Assembly: GCF_004337445.1 (NCBI RefSeq)
Contig: NZ_SJZB01000034.1
Span: forward strand, 1 to 51,274
Direction: 5' to 3'
Length of the DNA stretch: 51,274 nucleotides
Source of the DNA: Parasulfuritortus cantonensis
GTDB lineage: Bacteria; Pseudomonadota; Gammaproteobacteria; Burkholderiales; Thiobacillaceae
Shown: positions 8,493 to 17,703 of the stretch, piece after piece
Numbering within the stretch: the first letter of the stretch is position 1
Layout: every line of letters starts with the position of its first letter
Translations under genes and position numbers: made by a program
The notes under the pieces: model-generated
Databases searched by the model: none
Seen by the model: only the letters and a program-made list of their open reading frames with translations
Told to the model about the DNA's origin: nothing

Positions 8493-9188
8493 TTACAAGC
8501 CTGCCAGGTCGGCCTCTTCCAGCCAGCGCCAGGCGCCTTCGGCGAGGTCCTCCGGCAACTGCAGCGGACCGACCGCGATGCGCCGCAGCGCCTCGACCCG
8601 GTTTCCGACCGCGGCCAGCATGCGCTTGACTTGGTGGTACTTGCCCTCGGTCAGGGTCAGGTGGACGACCCGTTCGGCGACCACGGTGCAGGCGGCCGCG
8701 GCGATCGGCCCCGGTTCGTCGTGCAGTTGCACGCCGGCGAGCAGGGCGGCGACCTGGTCGGCGCCGACGACGTGCTTGGCCGTGACCTCGTACACCTTGG
8801 CCACCTTGTGCCGGGGCGAGATCAGCCGGTGTACGAACTGGCCGTCGTCGGAGAACAGGAGCAGGCCCGTGGTGTCCTCGTCCAGGCGGCCGACCGGCTG
8901 CACGTCGCGGTTGCGCAGCGGCTCGGGCAGCAGTTCCAGCACCGAGGGGTGGTGCTTGGGCGAGCGCGAGCACTCGTAGCCGGCCGGCTTGTTGAGCATG
9001 ACGTAGGCCTTCTCGCGGTATTGCCAGTCGCCGCCGTCGACCTGGAAGACCAAGCCGTCGACGGCGAATTCGGCGAACGGGTCGGCGGCCGCCACGCCGG
9101 CGACCGCGACCCGGCCGGCCCGCACCAGGGCCCGGCAGGCCTTGCGGGTGCCGAAGCCCTGCGATTGCAGGATGCGTTCCAACGCCAT
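8493..9188 (-). CDS. rsuA: 16S rRNA pseudouridine synthase (RsuA family)
   Basis: The enzyme isomerises a specific uridine of 16S rRNA (U516 in E. coli). Its 231 residues hold an N-terminal S4-like RNA-binding domain (ERILQSQGFGTRKACRALVRAGRVAV) and the catalytic domain with GRLDEDTTGLLLFSDDG, where Asp103 is the nucleophile. YHQVKRMLAAVGNRVEALRR is a family signature. The ATG shares its A with the TGA of srkA (TGATG). An alternative ATG 12 bp upstream exists, but the coupled start fits better. Members of the family modifying 23S rRNA look similar, but length and motif spacing favour RsuA. Confidence 0.88.
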   Translation of the reverse strand: MALERILQSQGFGTRKACRALVRAGRVAVAGVAAADPFAEFAVDGLVFQVDGGDWQYREKAYVMLNKPAGYECSRSPKHHPSVLELLPEPLRNRDVQPVGRLDEDTTGLLLFSDDGQFVHRLISPRHKVAKVYEVTAKHVVGADQVAALLAGVQLHDEPGPIAAAACTVVAERVVHLTLTEGKYHQVKRMLAAVGNRVEALRRIAVGPLQLPEDLAEGAWRWLEEADLAGL

Positions 9189-10165
9189 CAGGCCGGCCAT
9201 AGCGGCTCCTCGTCCATGAGCGCGATCTGTTCGCGCAGTTCCAGGATGCGTTCCTCCCAGTAGCGCGGGCTGGCGAACCAGGGGAAGGCGGCCGGGAAGG
9301 CCGGATCGTCCCAGCGCCGGGCCAGCCAGGCGGAGTAGTGGAGCAGGCGCAGGGTGCGCAGGGCCTCGATCAGGTGCAGCTGGCGGGGGTCGAAGTCCAT
9401 GAAGTCCTCGTAGCCGGCCAGGACGTCGGCCAGTTGGCGGACGCGGGCCGGGCGGTCGCCCGAGAGCAGCATCCAGAGGTCCTGTACGGCCGGGCCCATG
9501 CGGCTGTCGTCGAAGTCGACGAAATGGGGGCCGTCGTCGGTCCACAGCACGTTGCCCATGTGGCAGTCGCCATGCAGGCGGATGGCGGGATAAGGCCCGG
9601 CGCGCTCGAAGGCCAGGCGGACACCGTCCAGGGCCTGGGCCGAGACGCCCGCCCAGACCGCGCGCAGGTCGGGCGGCACGCTGTCGTGTTCGAGCAGGTA
9701 GGCACGCGAGGCGTCGCCGAAGCCGGCGACGTCCAGGGCCGGGCGCTCGCCATAGGCGGCCAGGGCACCGACCGCGTGGATGCGGCCGATGAAGCGGCCC
9801 AGCCATTCCAGGGTGGCCGGGTCGGACAGCTCGGGCACCCGGCCGCCCTGGCGCGGGTAGACGGCGAAGCGGAAGCCGGCGTGCTCGAACAGGCTGCGGC
9901 CGGCCACCGGCGTCGGCGCCACGACCGGGATTTCGCGTGCCGCCAACTCGGTCGTGTAGGCGTGTTCCTCCAAAATGGCGGCGTCGCTCCAGCGCCCCGG
10001 CCGGTAGAACTTGGCCACCACCGGGGCGGCCTCGTCGAGCCAGACCTGGTAGACCCGGTTCTCATAGCTGTTCAGGGCCAGCAGGCGGCCGTCGGCGCGC
10101 AGGCCGGTGCTCTCGATGGCGTCGAGCACGGTATCCGGCGTGAGCGCCGAGTAGGGATGCGTCAT
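9188..10165 (-). CDS. srkA: Stress response kinase A (YihE/SrkA-type serine/threonine kinase)
   Basis: This cytosolic protein kinase is related to choline/aminoglycoside kinases and is linked in E. coli to protection from stress-induced cell death. Visible motifs are LNSYENRVYQVWL (nucleotide loop), VAKFYRPGRWS (ATP Lys), IRLHGDCHMGNVLW (HGDxHxxN catalytic loop) and HFVDFDDSRMGP (Mg-binding DFD). Length, 325 residues, is typical. It is the first gene of the srkA-rsuA pair and is divergent from the folE-like gene with 47 bp between starts. Confidence 0.9.
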   Translation of the reverse strand: MTHPYSALTPDTVLDAIESTGLRADGRLLALNSYENRVYQVWLDEAAPVVAKFYRPGRWSDAAILEEHAYTTELAAREIPVVAPTPVAGRSLFEHAGFRFAVYPRQGGRVPELSDPATLEWLGRFIGRIHAVGALAAYGERPALDVAGFGDASRAYLLEHDSVPPDLRAVWAGVSAQALDGVRLAFERAGPYPAIRLHGDCHMGNVLWTDDGPHFVDFDDSRMGPAVQDLWMLLSGDRPARVRQLADVLAGYEDFMDFDPRQLHLIEALRTLRLLHYSAWLARRWDDPAFPAAFPWFASPRYWEERILELREQIALMDEEPLWPA

Positions 10166-10212
10166 GGCAAATTGGGATACACTGAGTTCCGACCATCTTA
10201 CCCCGTGCTGCC

Positions 10213-10854
10213 ATGTCCGACTCTTGCGATCACGACTGCCAGCCGCCCTACCGGCCCGGCCATCTGGGTATCCCGCAGGTGCGGCGCTTCGACGGCGAGG
10301 CGTTCGAGCGGGCGGTGACCGACCTCCTGCTGGCCTGCGGCATCGAACCCGACAGCAACCATACCGGGCGCACCGCGCGCCGGGTGCGCGAGCTGTGGGA
10401 ACGCCGCCTGCTGGGCGGCTACGACATGGACCCGGGCGAGGCCCTGGGGGATGGTTTCGAGGACTGCCGCGACGACATGGTCGTGGTGCGCGGCATCGCC
10501 ATCCACGGCGTCTGTCCGCACCACTTGGTGCCGTTTCGCGGCGTCGCCCACGTCGCCTACATTCCGGGCGGCCGCCTGCACGGCTTCGGCCGCATCGCCC
10601 GCATGGTCGACGCCATCGGTCACCGTTTCACCTACCAGGAATGGATGACTCGCGACATCGCCGAAGCCCTCATCAGCCACGGCCGCGCCAGGGGCGCCGC
10701 CTGCGTGATCGAGGCCGAGCAGCTGTGCCTGCTCCTGGGCGAGGACCGGCGCGGCGACGAGCGCGTGGTAACACAGGCCTTCTCGGGTTGCTTCCGGGAT
10801 GACGCGCAAGCGCGCAGCGAATTCCTGCGCGCCATAAACGGGCAGATGCCCTGA
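10213..10854 (+). CDS. GTP cyclohydrolase I homologue with altered active site
   Basis: This is a 213-residue member of the FolE (T-fold) family. The zinc and catalytic segment HGVCPHHLVPF (Cys101, His103, His104) is kept, as are HVAYIPGGRLHGFGRIARMVDA, QEWMTRDIAEAL and the C-terminal SEFLRAI. Judged against E. coli FolE from memory, the later active-site segment differs: the HxC pair (His179, Cys181) is Gln170-Leu-Cys172, and the RG after it (Arg185, which contacts the GTP triphosphate) is Gly176-Glu. Glu111 is Pro102. It may therefore be a weak or altered-specificity paralogue rather than the housekeeping folate enzyme. The N-terminus (CDHDCQ) adds possible metal ligands. It lies 23 bp before a small acidic protein gene. 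Confidence 0.8.
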   Translation: MSDSCDHDCQPPYRPGHLGIPQVRRFDGEAFERAVTDLLLACGIEPDSNHTGRTARRVRELWERRLLGGYDMDPGEALGDGFEDCRDDMVVVRGIAIHGVCPHHLVPFRGVAHVAYIPGGRLHGFGRIARMVDAIGHRFTYQEWMTRDIAEALISHGRARGAACVIEAEQLCLLLGEDRRGDERVVTQAFSGCFRDDAQARSEFLRAINGQMP

Positions 10855-10877
10855 CTAGATATAAAGGAGAGACGAGC

Positions 10878-11159
10878 ATGAGCAAACCCATTCCCGAAAC
10901 TCCGGTGAAATTCGACGCCACCCGCATCGTCGAGCGTCCGGACGGTTTCTATTGGACCGACAGCACGACCGGCGAGGCCTACGGGCCGTTCGCGACCCTG
11001 GCCGAGGCGGCCCTGGACATGGAATACCAGGAAGACTCCGACTTCGAACCGGCCGAATCGCTCGAGGAGGCCGAGGACGAACTGGGCATCACCAGCTGGG
11101 TGGACCCCGATACCGGCGAACTGGCAGAGGATACCTTCACGCACCTCGAGGACCACTGA
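10878..11159 (+). CDS. Small acidic hypothetical protein
   Basis: This 93-residue protein is strongly acidic (DFEPAESLEEAEDELGITSWVDPDTGELAEDTF), with a short beta-type segment DGFYWTDSTTGEAYGPFATLAEA. An AAGGAG ribosome site lies just upstream. It is sandwiched between the folE-like gene and the sensor kinase gene, with 9 bp before the kinase GTG, so all three are probably co-transcribed. The function is unknown. The acidic, low-complexity character suggests a protein-binding adaptor, but that is only a guess. Confidence 0.72.
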   Translation: MSKPIPETPVKFDATRIVERPDGFYWTDSTTGEAYGPFATLAEAALDMEYQEDSDFEPAESLEEAEDELGITSWVDPDTGELAEDTFTHLEDH

Positions 11160-11168
11160 GTCCGCTCC

Positions 11169-14100
11169 GTGCACAAGCTGCTGCAACGCCAGCTGAAGCG
11201 TTACCTGGGCGACGGCGTCACTCTGACGCCGGAGTTGGCGGCATTGCTGGCGGCGGTGAGCAGCCAGTACGAGGATGCCGAGCAGGAACGCGCCCTGCTG
11301 GAGAACGCCATCGAGGTGAACTCGCGTGAACTGCGCGAGCTGAACGACCGCCTCCGGCACCAGAACGCCGAGCTGACCCGGACCATGCTCAACACCCTGA
11401 GCGACGGTGTCTACGCCACCGACACCGAGGGCCGGCTGACCTTCATGAACCAGTCCGGCGAACAGATACTGGGCTGGCGCGAACACGAGTTGCTCGGCAA
11501 GCCCATCCACGCCATGGTGCATGGCCGGCGCCCGGACGGCCGCGACTACCCGGTCGACGACTGCCCGCTCGGCAGCGTGTTCCGGACCGGCCAGCCGGCC
11601 AACGCCGGCGAGGAGTGGTTCATCCACCGCGACGGCCGCTTCATCCCGATCTCCTACCGGGCCGGGCCGCTCCGGCAGGACGGCGCCGTGATCGGCTCCC
11701 TGGTGTCGTTTCGGGACATCTCCACGCGCCTGAAGAACGAGTCCCTGCTGCGCCTGCGCAACGCCGCCCTGGATGCGGCGGCGAACATGGTCCTCATCAC
11801 CGACGCGGACGGCGTCATCCAGTACGTCAACCGGGCCTTCACGGCGACCACCGGCTACACCTACGAGGAGGTGCTCGGCCGCCACACCCGGATACTCCAG
11901 TCCGGCCAGCAGGACCGGACCTTCTACCGGCGCATGTGGGAGACCATCCAGAGCGGCCGCGTCTGGGAGGGCGAACTGCTCAACAAGTGCAAGGACGGCC
12001 GCATCTATCCCGAGCAGATGACCCTGACGCCGCTGGTCGAGGAGGGCCGGGTCACCCACTACGTGGCGATCAAGCGCGACATCACCGAGGAGGCGAAGAT
12101 CAGGACCCGGCTGCAACTGGTCGAGACGGCGATCCAGAACGCCGACCAGGGCGTCGTCATCACCGACGCCGAACTGTCCGGCGAGGGCCCGCGCATCGAA
12201 TACGCCAACCTCGGCTTCAGCCGCCTGACCGGCCACCCGGCCGAGGCGGTGCTCGGCATGCCGCTGCGCCGGCTGGAGGGCGCGACGGCCGAGCAATCGC
12301 TGATGCCCAGGGTCATGGAGACCGTGTTGACCGGCCAGGGCTTCAATGCCGACGTCGTCAACCGGCGTGCCGACGGCAGCCCGGTGGAACTGGAATGGCG
12401 CATCGCCCCGGTGCGCGTGGCCGGCGAGGGCATCTCGCACCTGATCGCCTTGCTCTCCGACATCGGCCAGCGCAAGCAGGCCGAGTCGGAGATCCGCCGG
12501 GCGCGCGACCAGGCCCTGGAGGCCTCGCGCCTGAAGTCGGAATTCCTGGCCACCATGAGCCACGAGATCCGCACCCCGATGAACGGCATCATCGGCATGA
12601 CCGACCTGCTCATGGACACGCCCCTGACGCCCGAGCAGAAGGACTTCGCCAGCGTGGTCAAGGACTCCGCCGGGGCGCTCCTGACCATCATCAACGACAT
12701 ACTCGACTTCTCCAAGATCGAGGCCGGCAAGATCCAGATCGAGGCGACCGAATTCTCCCTCGTCAACGTCGTCGAGGGGGTTGCCGAACTGCTCGCCGAG
12801 AAGGCGCGGGCCAAGGGCCTGGCGATGATGACCTTCATCGACCCGGAACTGCCCGAGCAGGTGGTGGGGGATCCCACCCGGCTGCGCCAGGTGCTCACCA
12901 ACCTGATCGGCAACGCGGTCAAGTTCACCGAGCGCGGCGAGGTCGTGGTCCGGGTCACCGTGGCCCATGGCGGCCGGGTCCGCTTCGAGGTGCGCGACAC
13001 CGGCATCGGCATCGCCCCGGAGGTACGGGAGCGCCTGTTCCAATCCTTCACCCAGGCCGACAGTTCGACCACCCGGCGTTACGGCGGCACCGGTCTCGGC
13101 CTGGCCATCTCCAAGAGCCTGGTCGAGCTGATGGGCGGCGGCATGGAACTGGCCAGCACGCCGGGGCTGGGCTCCACCTTCGCCTTCGCGCTGCCGCTCG
13201 GCGACGGCAGCGTGGCCGCGGATGCCCTGGAGCAGGCGGCCGGCCTGGCCGGCCGCCGCCTGCTGGTGGTCGACGACCAGTCGTTCAGCCGCGAGATCGT
13301 CCAGCGCTACTGCCAGGCCTGGGGCATGGCGGTGACGCTCGCCGACACCGGCGCCGGGGCCCTGTCGGCGCTGCGCGAGGCGCAACGCGAGGGCCGGCCG
13401 TTCGACCTGGCGATCATCGAGATGCTGCTGCCGGACATGGATGGCCCGGCCGTCGCGCGGGCCATCCGCGCCGACGCCGGGCTGGCCGGCCTCAAGCTGG
13501 TCCTGCTCACGGAGCGCGACCGCCGCCAGGGCCAGGACCTGGCCCTCAAGGTCGGTTTCGACGCCAGCCTGTCCAAGCCGGTGCGCCAGTCGCTGCTCCT
13601 GGACGCGGTCGCCGACGCCATCGCCGGGGCCGCCAGCGCCCTGTTGGCGGCGGCAACGGAACCCGTGGGCCGGGACGAATACCAGTCCGCGCTGCGCGAG
13701 AACCGCCTGGTCCTGCTCGCCGAGGACAACCCGACCAACCAGAAGGTCGCCCAGTTGATCCTGCGCAAGCTGGGCTATGCCTGCCACATCGTCGACAACG
13801 GCCAGGCCGTGCTCGACACCGTGGCCACCCTGCCGTACGCCCTGGTCCTGATGGATTGCCAGATGCCGGTGATGGATGGTTTCGAGGCCACCCGCAAGCT
13901 GCGCAGGATCGAGCGCGAGCAGGGCCTGGCGCGCATGCCGGTGATCGCCCTGACGGCGAACGCCATGCAGGGCGACCGGGAGAGCTGCCTGGCCGCCGGC
14001 ATGGACGACTACGTCAGCAAGCCCGTGAGCGGGGAGAAGTTGCGCGCCGTCCTCGAACGCTGGTCGCGCCGTGCCCCGCGCGTGGAACCCGTGCCGGCGT

Positions 14101-14468
14101 CGGCGCCGGAGCCGGTGGCCAGGGCCGGCGGCCTGGCACCGCTGAATCTGAAGCGCCTGGTCGACGACCTCGGCGAAGACGACGCGCGCATGGTCCTGAC
14201 CGTGTTCCTGGACGACATGCGCAGCCTCCTGGCCGAGTTGCGCAGCGCGCTGATCGAGCAGCGCGCCGACGCCGCGCGCCTGGCCCATTCGGTCAAGGGC
14301 GGCAGCGGCAACGTCGCGGCCGAGGAGATGGCCGGCCTGGCCGGCAAGATCGAGCAGGATGTCCGGCGTGGCGACTGGGATGACGCCCAAGTAGATCTAC
14401 ACTACCTTGAAAAAGCGTATTCCCGCGTGCGCCAGTATCTGGAGGCCTGGCTGGGCCGGCCGACCTGA
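11169..14468 (+). CDS. Hybrid sensor histidine kinase: 3 PAS, HisKA, HATPase, 2 REC, Hpt (BarA-like layout)
   Basis: This is a 1099-residue cytosolic hybrid kinase with a GTG start and no membrane segment. A coiled coil at 20-70 precedes three PAS domains at about 70-190, 200-310 and 315-435. The HisKA phospho-accepting His465 lies in [12 protein letters not shown], and the HATPase N, G1 and G2 boxes are [19 protein letters not shown] and [10 protein letters not shown]. The first receiver begins LLVVDDQ, but its acceptor site reads [11 protein letters not shown], i.e. Glu751 replaces Asp. The second receiver is intact (Asp896 in [11 protein letters not shown], Lys in SKPVS). A C-terminal Hpt has His1040 in [11 protein letters not shown]. 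The relay His465-Asp896-His1040 probably feeds the HD-GYP regulator 12 bp downstream. The signal is presumably sensed by the PAS domains and could be redox or a ligand. Confidence 0.92.
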   Translation: MHKLLQRQLKRYLGDGVTLTPELAALLAAVSSQYEDAEQERALLENAIEVNSRELRELNDRLRHQNAELTRTMLNTLSDGVYATDTEGRLTFMNQSGEQILGWREHELLGKPIHAMVHGRRPDGRDYPVDDCPLGSVFRTGQPANAGEEWFIHRDGRFIPISYRAGPLRQDGAVIGSLVSFRDISTRLKNESLLRLRNAALDAAANMVLITDADGVIQYVNRAFTATTGYTYEEVLGRHTRILQSGQQDRTFYRRMWETIQSGRVWEGELLNKCKDGRIYPEQMTLTPLVEEGRVTHYVAIKRDITEEAKIRTRLQLVETAIQNADQGVVITDAELSGEGPRIEYANLGFSRLTGHPAEAVLGMPLRRLEGATAEQSLMPRVMETVLTGQGFNADVVNRRADGSPVELEWRIAPVRVAGEGISHLIALLSDIGQRKQAESEIRRARDQALEASRLKSEFLATMSHEIRTPMNGIIGMTDLLMDTPLTPEQKDFASVVKDSAGALLTIINDILDFSKIEAGKIQIEATEFSLVNVVEGVAELLAEKARAKGLAMMTFIDPELPEQVVGDPTRLRQVLTNLIGNAVKFTERGEVVVRVTVAHGGRVRFEVRDTGIGIAPEVRERLFQSFTQADSSTTRRYGGTGLGLAISKSLVELMGGGMELASTPGLGSTFAFALPLGDGSVAADALEQAAGLAGRRLLVVDDQSFSREIVQRYCQAWGMAVTLADTGAGALSALREAQREGRPFDLAIIEMLLPDMDGPAVARAIRADAGLAGLKLVLLTERDRRQGQDLALKVGFDASLSKPVRQSLLLDAVADAIAGAASALLAAATEPVGRDEYQSALRENRLVLLAEDNPTNQKVAQLILRKLGYACHIVDNGQAVLDTVATLPYALVLMDCQMPVMDGFEATRKLRRIEREQGLARMPVIALTANAMQGDRESCLAAGMDDYVSKPVSGEKLRAVLERWSRRAPRVEPVPASAPEPVARAGGLAPLNLKRLVDDLGEDDARMVLTVFLDDMRSLLAELRSALIEQRADAARLAHSVKGGSGNVAAEEMAGLAGKIEQDVRRGDWDDAQVDLHYLEKAYSRVRQYLEAWLGRPT

Positions 14469-14479
14469 GGACCCGGACA

Positions 14480-15532
14480 ATGAAGATCCTGATCGTCGAC
14501 GACAACAACACGAATCTGGTCGTGCTCAAGGCCCTGTCCGGCAAGCTGGACGGCAATGAGGTGTACACCTTCAACCTGCCGGCCGAGGCCCTGGCCTGGT
14601 GCGCCGGCCACGACCCCGACCTGGTCCTGCTCGACTACATGATGCCGGACATCGACGGCTTCCAGTTCCTCGCCCGCTTCCGGGCCCTGCCCGGCAAGGA
14701 AGAGATTCCGGTGATCATGATCACCGCCGACAACGAGCTGGAGGTCCGTTACCGCGCCCTCGAACTGGGCGCCAACGACTTCCTCACCAAGCCGGTCGAC
14801 AAGACCGAGTTCCTGGCCCGGATGCGCAACATGCTGGCCCTGCGCCAGAGTCGCAAGCTGCTCGCCGACCGCGCCGACTGGCTGGCCCAGGAAGTGCGCA
14901 AGGCGACCGCCGACATCGTCGAACGGGAGCGCGGCGCGATCTTCCTGCTCTCCAAGGTGGCGGAGTACCGCGATCCGGAGACCGGCGCCCACATCCTGCG
15001 CATGGCCCACTACTGCAAACTGATCGGCCAGCGCCTGGGCCTGGCCGACGACGCGGTCGCCATGCTGTTCGACGCCGCGCCCATGCACGACATCGGCAAG
15101 GTCGGCATCCCCGACCACATCCTGCTCAAGCCCGGCCGCCTGGACGCCGGGGAGATGGCCGTCATGCGCCAGCATGCCCGCATCGGCTGGGAAATCCTGA
15201 CCTCGGCGCCGTTCGAGAACGCCTTGTTCAGCGCCGCCGCCGAGATCGCCCTGAGCCACCACGAGAAGGTGGACGGCAGCGGCTATCCGCAGGGCCTGGC
15301 CGGCGAGGCCATCCCGCTCATGGGGCGCATCGTCGCGGTCGCCGACGTCTTCGATGCCCTGACTTCGGCGCGGCCCTACAAGGTGGCCTGGGAACTCGAC
15401 GCCGCGCGCGACTTCCTGTCCGCGCAGGCCGGCAGCCACTTCGACGCCCGCTGCGTCGAGGCATTCCTGGCCGCCTGGGATGAGGTCCTGGAGATTCGCG
15501 CCCGCTACGAGGACGATTCCTTCGAGGCCTGA
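14480..15532 (+). CDS. Response regulator with HD-GYP c-di-GMP phosphodiesterase domain (RpfG-like)
   Basis: This 350-residue protein has a receiver (Asp7/Asp8, acceptor Asp52 in LLDYMMPDIDG, Lys104), a helical linker at 125-150, and an HD-GYP domain. The domain shows MHDIGKVGIPDHIL (His203-Asp204), SHHEKVDGSGYPQGL (GYP at 268-270) and RIVAVADVFDALTSARPYK. All metal-binding positions look intact, so c-di-GMP hydrolysis is likely. The usual Trp of HHExWDGSGYP is Val here. The gene directly follows the hybrid kinase and forms an evident phosphorelay output. Its last 28 bp overlap the 3' end of the convergent membrane methyltransferase-like gene. Confidence 0.93.
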   Translation: MKILIVDDNNTNLVVLKALSGKLDGNEVYTFNLPAEALAWCAGHDPDLVLLDYMMPDIDGFQFLARFRALPGKEEIPVIMITADNELEVRYRALELGANDFLTKPVDKTEFLARMRNMLALRQSRKLLADRADWLAQEVRKATADIVERERGAIFLLSKVAEYRDPETGAHILRMAHYCKLIGQRLGLADDAVAMLFDAAPMHDIGKVGIPDHILLKPGRLDAGEMAVMRQHARIGWEILTSAPFENALFSAAAEIALSHHEKVDGSGYPQGLAGEAIPLMGRIVAVADVFDALTSARPYKVAWELDAARDFLSAQAGSHFDARCVEAFLAAWDEVLEIRARYEDDSFEA

Positions 15533-16170
15533 GCGCGGTCCGGGCCGAGCAGGTCCGGGGCGTCCTCGGCGCGCAGGTAGCGCCAGGGCAGGGGGACCAG
15601 GCCGGGGACCCGGTCGCGGTAGCGCCGGTAGGCGTCGCCGAACACGGCGATCAGCTTGGCCTCCTCCAGGCGGCTGCCCACCACCAGGTAGACGGTGACC
15701 GTCAGGCTGGCGACCAGCCAGCCGGCGTTGAGGTCGCGCGTCCAGAGGTAGAGCAGGCCCAGGCTGTACCAGGGGTGGCGCACGTAGCGGTGCAGCGGCG
15801 ACAGGACGAAGCTGTCGTGCCAGCCGTCCGGGGCACCGCGGGCGCGCCACTGGCGCAGGCCGATGAAATCCATGCTGTCGTACCAGCGCAGGCTCCACAG
15901 GTAACCGGCCACGGTGGCGAGCAGCGCCGGCCAGGCGATCCAGGCCGGCCAGTGCCACAGGGCGGCGCCGGGATAGGCCCAAGTGAGCCCCAGCGGCGGC
16001 ACCAGCAGGACCAGCGCGAGGCCGTTGAAAACGAGCCGGTAGGCCGGCGCCAGGCCGGGCCGGCGGCGCGCCACCCAGTCCTTCAGGCCGTTGCCGGCCA
16101 GCCAGGAGTGGAGGATGCCGTAGGCGGCCCAGGCCAGGGCGATGGCGGCCAGGTGGCCGAGTTCAGGCAT
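15505..16170 (-). CDS. Isoprenylcysteine carboxyl methyltransferase/NnrU-like membrane protein
   Basis: This is a 221-residue integral membrane protein with about five hydrophobic segments. The conserved C-terminal block RHPWYSLGLLYLW followed by EEAKLIAVFGDAYRRYRDRVPGLVP is the signature of the ICMT/PEMT/NnrU group of SAM-dependent membrane methyltransferases. The substrate is unknown; lipids or small molecules are typical for bacterial members. The start overlaps the 3' end of rlmJ by 8 bp, so the two are co-transcribed. Its 3' end overlaps the convergent HD-GYP gene by 28 bp. Confidence 0.75.
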   Translation of the reverse strand: MPELGHLAAIALAWAAYGILHSWLAGNGLKDWVARRRPGLAPAYRLVFNGLALVLLVPPLGLTWAYPGAALWHWPAWIAWPALLATVAGYLWSLRWYDSMDFIGLRQWRARGAPDGWHDSFVLSPLHRYVRHPWYSLGLLYLWTRDLNAGWLVASLTVTVYLVVGSRLEEAKLIAVFGDAYRRYRDRVPGLVPLPWRYLRAEDAPDLLGPDRAQASKESSS

Positions 16171-17008
16171 CGACGTGCTCCAGCTGCCAGGTCGCCCCGG
16201 CGTCGCGCCCGAGCGCCTCGGCCAGCCAGGGCAGCAGGCCGGCCAGCGCGGCGGCCAGCGGCCAGGGCGGGTTGACGATGAACATGCCGCTGCCGTGCAT
16301 GCCGAAGCCGTCCGGTGCCGGCGCCTGCACGGTCAGGCTGGCGTGCAGCCAGGCGGTGACCGGCAGGCGCTTGAGCTTGTCCAGCATCTGGGCCGGCTCC
16401 GGGCGCTGCAGGAGGGGGTACCAGACCGCGTAGGTGCCGGTGGCGAAGCGGGCCAGGCTGTCCTTGAGGGCGACCACGACGCGCCGGTAGTCGTCCTTGA
16501 CCTCGTAGGAAGGGTCGATCAGGACCAGGCCGCGGCGCGGTTGCGGCGGCAGTACCGACTTCAGGGCGGCGAAACCGTCGCTGGCCTCGATCTTGATGTG
16601 GCGGCCGCCGCCGTTGAACGTCCGGCGCAGCAACTGGGCATCGGTGGAATGCAGTTCGAACAGGCGCAACTGGTCGTCGGCCCGCATCAGCTGGCCGGCC
16701 AGCCAGGGCGAGCCGGGGTACAGGCGCAGGCGGCCGTCCGGGTTCAGCGCGCGCACCAGGCCGACGTAGTCGGCCAGCAGCTCGGGCAGGTCGGTGCGCG
16801 TCCACAGGCGGGCGATCCCGGTTTCGGCCTCGGCGTTCTTGCGCGCATAGTCGGCCTCCAGGTCGTAGATGCCGGCCCCCGCGTGACTGTCGACGTACCA
16901 CCAGGGTTTGTCCTTCAGGTTCAGGTGGCGCAGCATGGCGACCAGGAGGCCGTGCTTGAGGACGTCGGCGTGGTTGCCGGCGTGGAAGGCGTGGCGATAA
17001 CTCAGCAT
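16163..17008 (-). CDS. rlmJ: 23S rRNA (adenine-2030-N6)-methyltransferase
   Basis: This SAM-dependent enzyme methylates A2030 of 23S rRNA. Its 281 residues begin MLSYRHAFHAGNHADVLKH, the RlmJ signature. A SAM-binding segment, YVDSHAGAGIYDL, follows, and the catalytic motif is IDPSYE (the DPPY-type motif of N6-methyltransferases). The C-terminal GMFIVNPPWPL completes the fold. Length and motif order are standard. It is followed by an overlapping membrane methyltransferase-like gene and is divergent from the cytochrome c'-like gene. Confidence 0.93.
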   Translation of the reverse strand: MLSYRHAFHAGNHADVLKHGLLVAMLRHLNLKDKPWWYVDSHAGAGIYDLEADYARKNAEAETGIARLWTRTDLPELLADYVGLVRALNPDGRLRLYPGSPWLAGQLMRADDQLRLFELHSTDAQLLRRTFNGGGRHIKIEASDGFAALKSVLPPQPRRGLVLIDPSYEVKDDYRRVVVALKDSLARFATGTYAVWYPLLQRPEPAQMLDKLKRLPVTAWLHASLTVQAPAPDGFGMHGSGMFIVNPPWPLAAALAGLLPWLAEALGRDAGATWQLEHVDA

Positions 17009-17072
17009 TTCGCGTCGAGGCGGTTTCGTCAGGTGTGAATTCTAGGATTTCCGGACCCCGGTAGCTTAGTAT

Positions 17073-17102
17073 TTGTTGCCACCGCCGATTCGACGGTAAT
17101 CT
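17073..17102 (+). promoter_or_regulatory. Candidate sigma-70 promoter for the cytochrome gene
   Basis: TTGTTG at 17073-17078 and TAATCT at 17097-17102 are separated by 18 bp and lie 30 bp before the ATG of the c'-like cytochrome gene, with GAGGAG as ribosome site. Both boxes are imperfect, so this is only a candidate. Confidence 0.35.
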
Positions 17103-17131
17103 AATAGGGAAAACATAAGAGGAGATTCCCG

Positions 17132-17623
17132 ATGAAGCGCCTGGTCATAAGCCTGTTGCTGTGCGTCACCGGTGCCGCCTGGTCGGCGGACAGCCTGTTC
17201 ACCGCCAACGACCACCGGTTCCCCATCGAGGTGACGTCCCGGGAACGCAACCAGATCCTGTACGAGATGCGTGAGTTCCTGCACGGCCTGCACAACATCC
17301 ACCAGGCCCTGGCGCGCGACGACCTCAAGGCGGTGGCGCTCGAGACCCAACCCATGGGCGACGCCTTCAACCGCATCCCGGGCAACGTGCGCGAGCGCAT
17401 GCCGGAGGGCTTCCAGCAGATGAGCATCGCCATGCAGGAGGCCTTCGTCTCCCTCAACCGGGCGGCCAGCGTCCAGCGCGACGGGCATGCGGTCGACGAC
17501 CGCCTGGCCGAGATCATGACCTACTGCTCGGGTTGCCACGACACCTACCGCTTCGAGGTGGTGGCCTACAAGGCCAACAAGCGGCCGGCGGTCGAGAAGG
17601 TGAATCCCTACATACCCAAGTAA
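17132..17623 (+). CDS. Periplasmic monohaem cytochrome c (c'-like fold)
   Basis: This 163-residue protein has a signal peptide (MKRLVISLLLCVTGAAWSA). The single haem motif CSGCH is at 132-136, close to the C-terminus, after a long predicted helical region (EMREFLHGLHNIHQALARDD, MSIAMQEAFVSLNRAA). Haem attachment near the C-terminal helix is the layout of cytochrome c'. No distal Met is obvious. It probably carries electrons or binds a gas such as NO in the periplasm. It stands immediately upstream of the haem-c-containing diguanylate cyclase, which may be a functional partner. Confidence 0.82.
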   Translation: MKRLVISLLLCVTGAAWSADSLFTANDHRFPIEVTSRERNQILYEMREFLHGLHNIHQALARDDLKAVALETQPMGDAFNRIPGNVRERMPEGFQQMSIAMQEAFVSLNRAASVQRDGHAVDDRLAEIMTYCSGCHDTYRFEVVAYKANKRPAVEKVNPYIPK

Positions 17624-17663
17624 GGCCCCGCCGGCGCCGGCCGGCACGTTGGGCAAGGCCATC

Positions 17664-17692
17664 TATAATCGGGTCGTATATCGAACGATATA
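17664..17692 (+). promoter_or_regulatory. Promoter and operator-like palindrome upstream of the diguanylate cyclase
   Basis: A perfect -10 box, TATAAT, at 17664-17669 is followed at 17677-17692 by the perfect dyad TATATCG-AA-CGATATA. The dyad would cover the predicted transcription start and ends 11 bp before the ATG. A repressor bound here would block initiation or elongation. No good -35 box is seen, which fits an activated or tightly controlled promoter. Confidence 0.5.
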
Positions 17693-17703
17693 GGCTTGTC
17701 GAC

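Noticed and set aside
10632..14390. A 1252-codon open frame opposite the hybrid sensor kinase
   Set aside because: No recognisable motif. The plus strand holds complete PAS, HisKA, HATPase, REC and Hpt domains.
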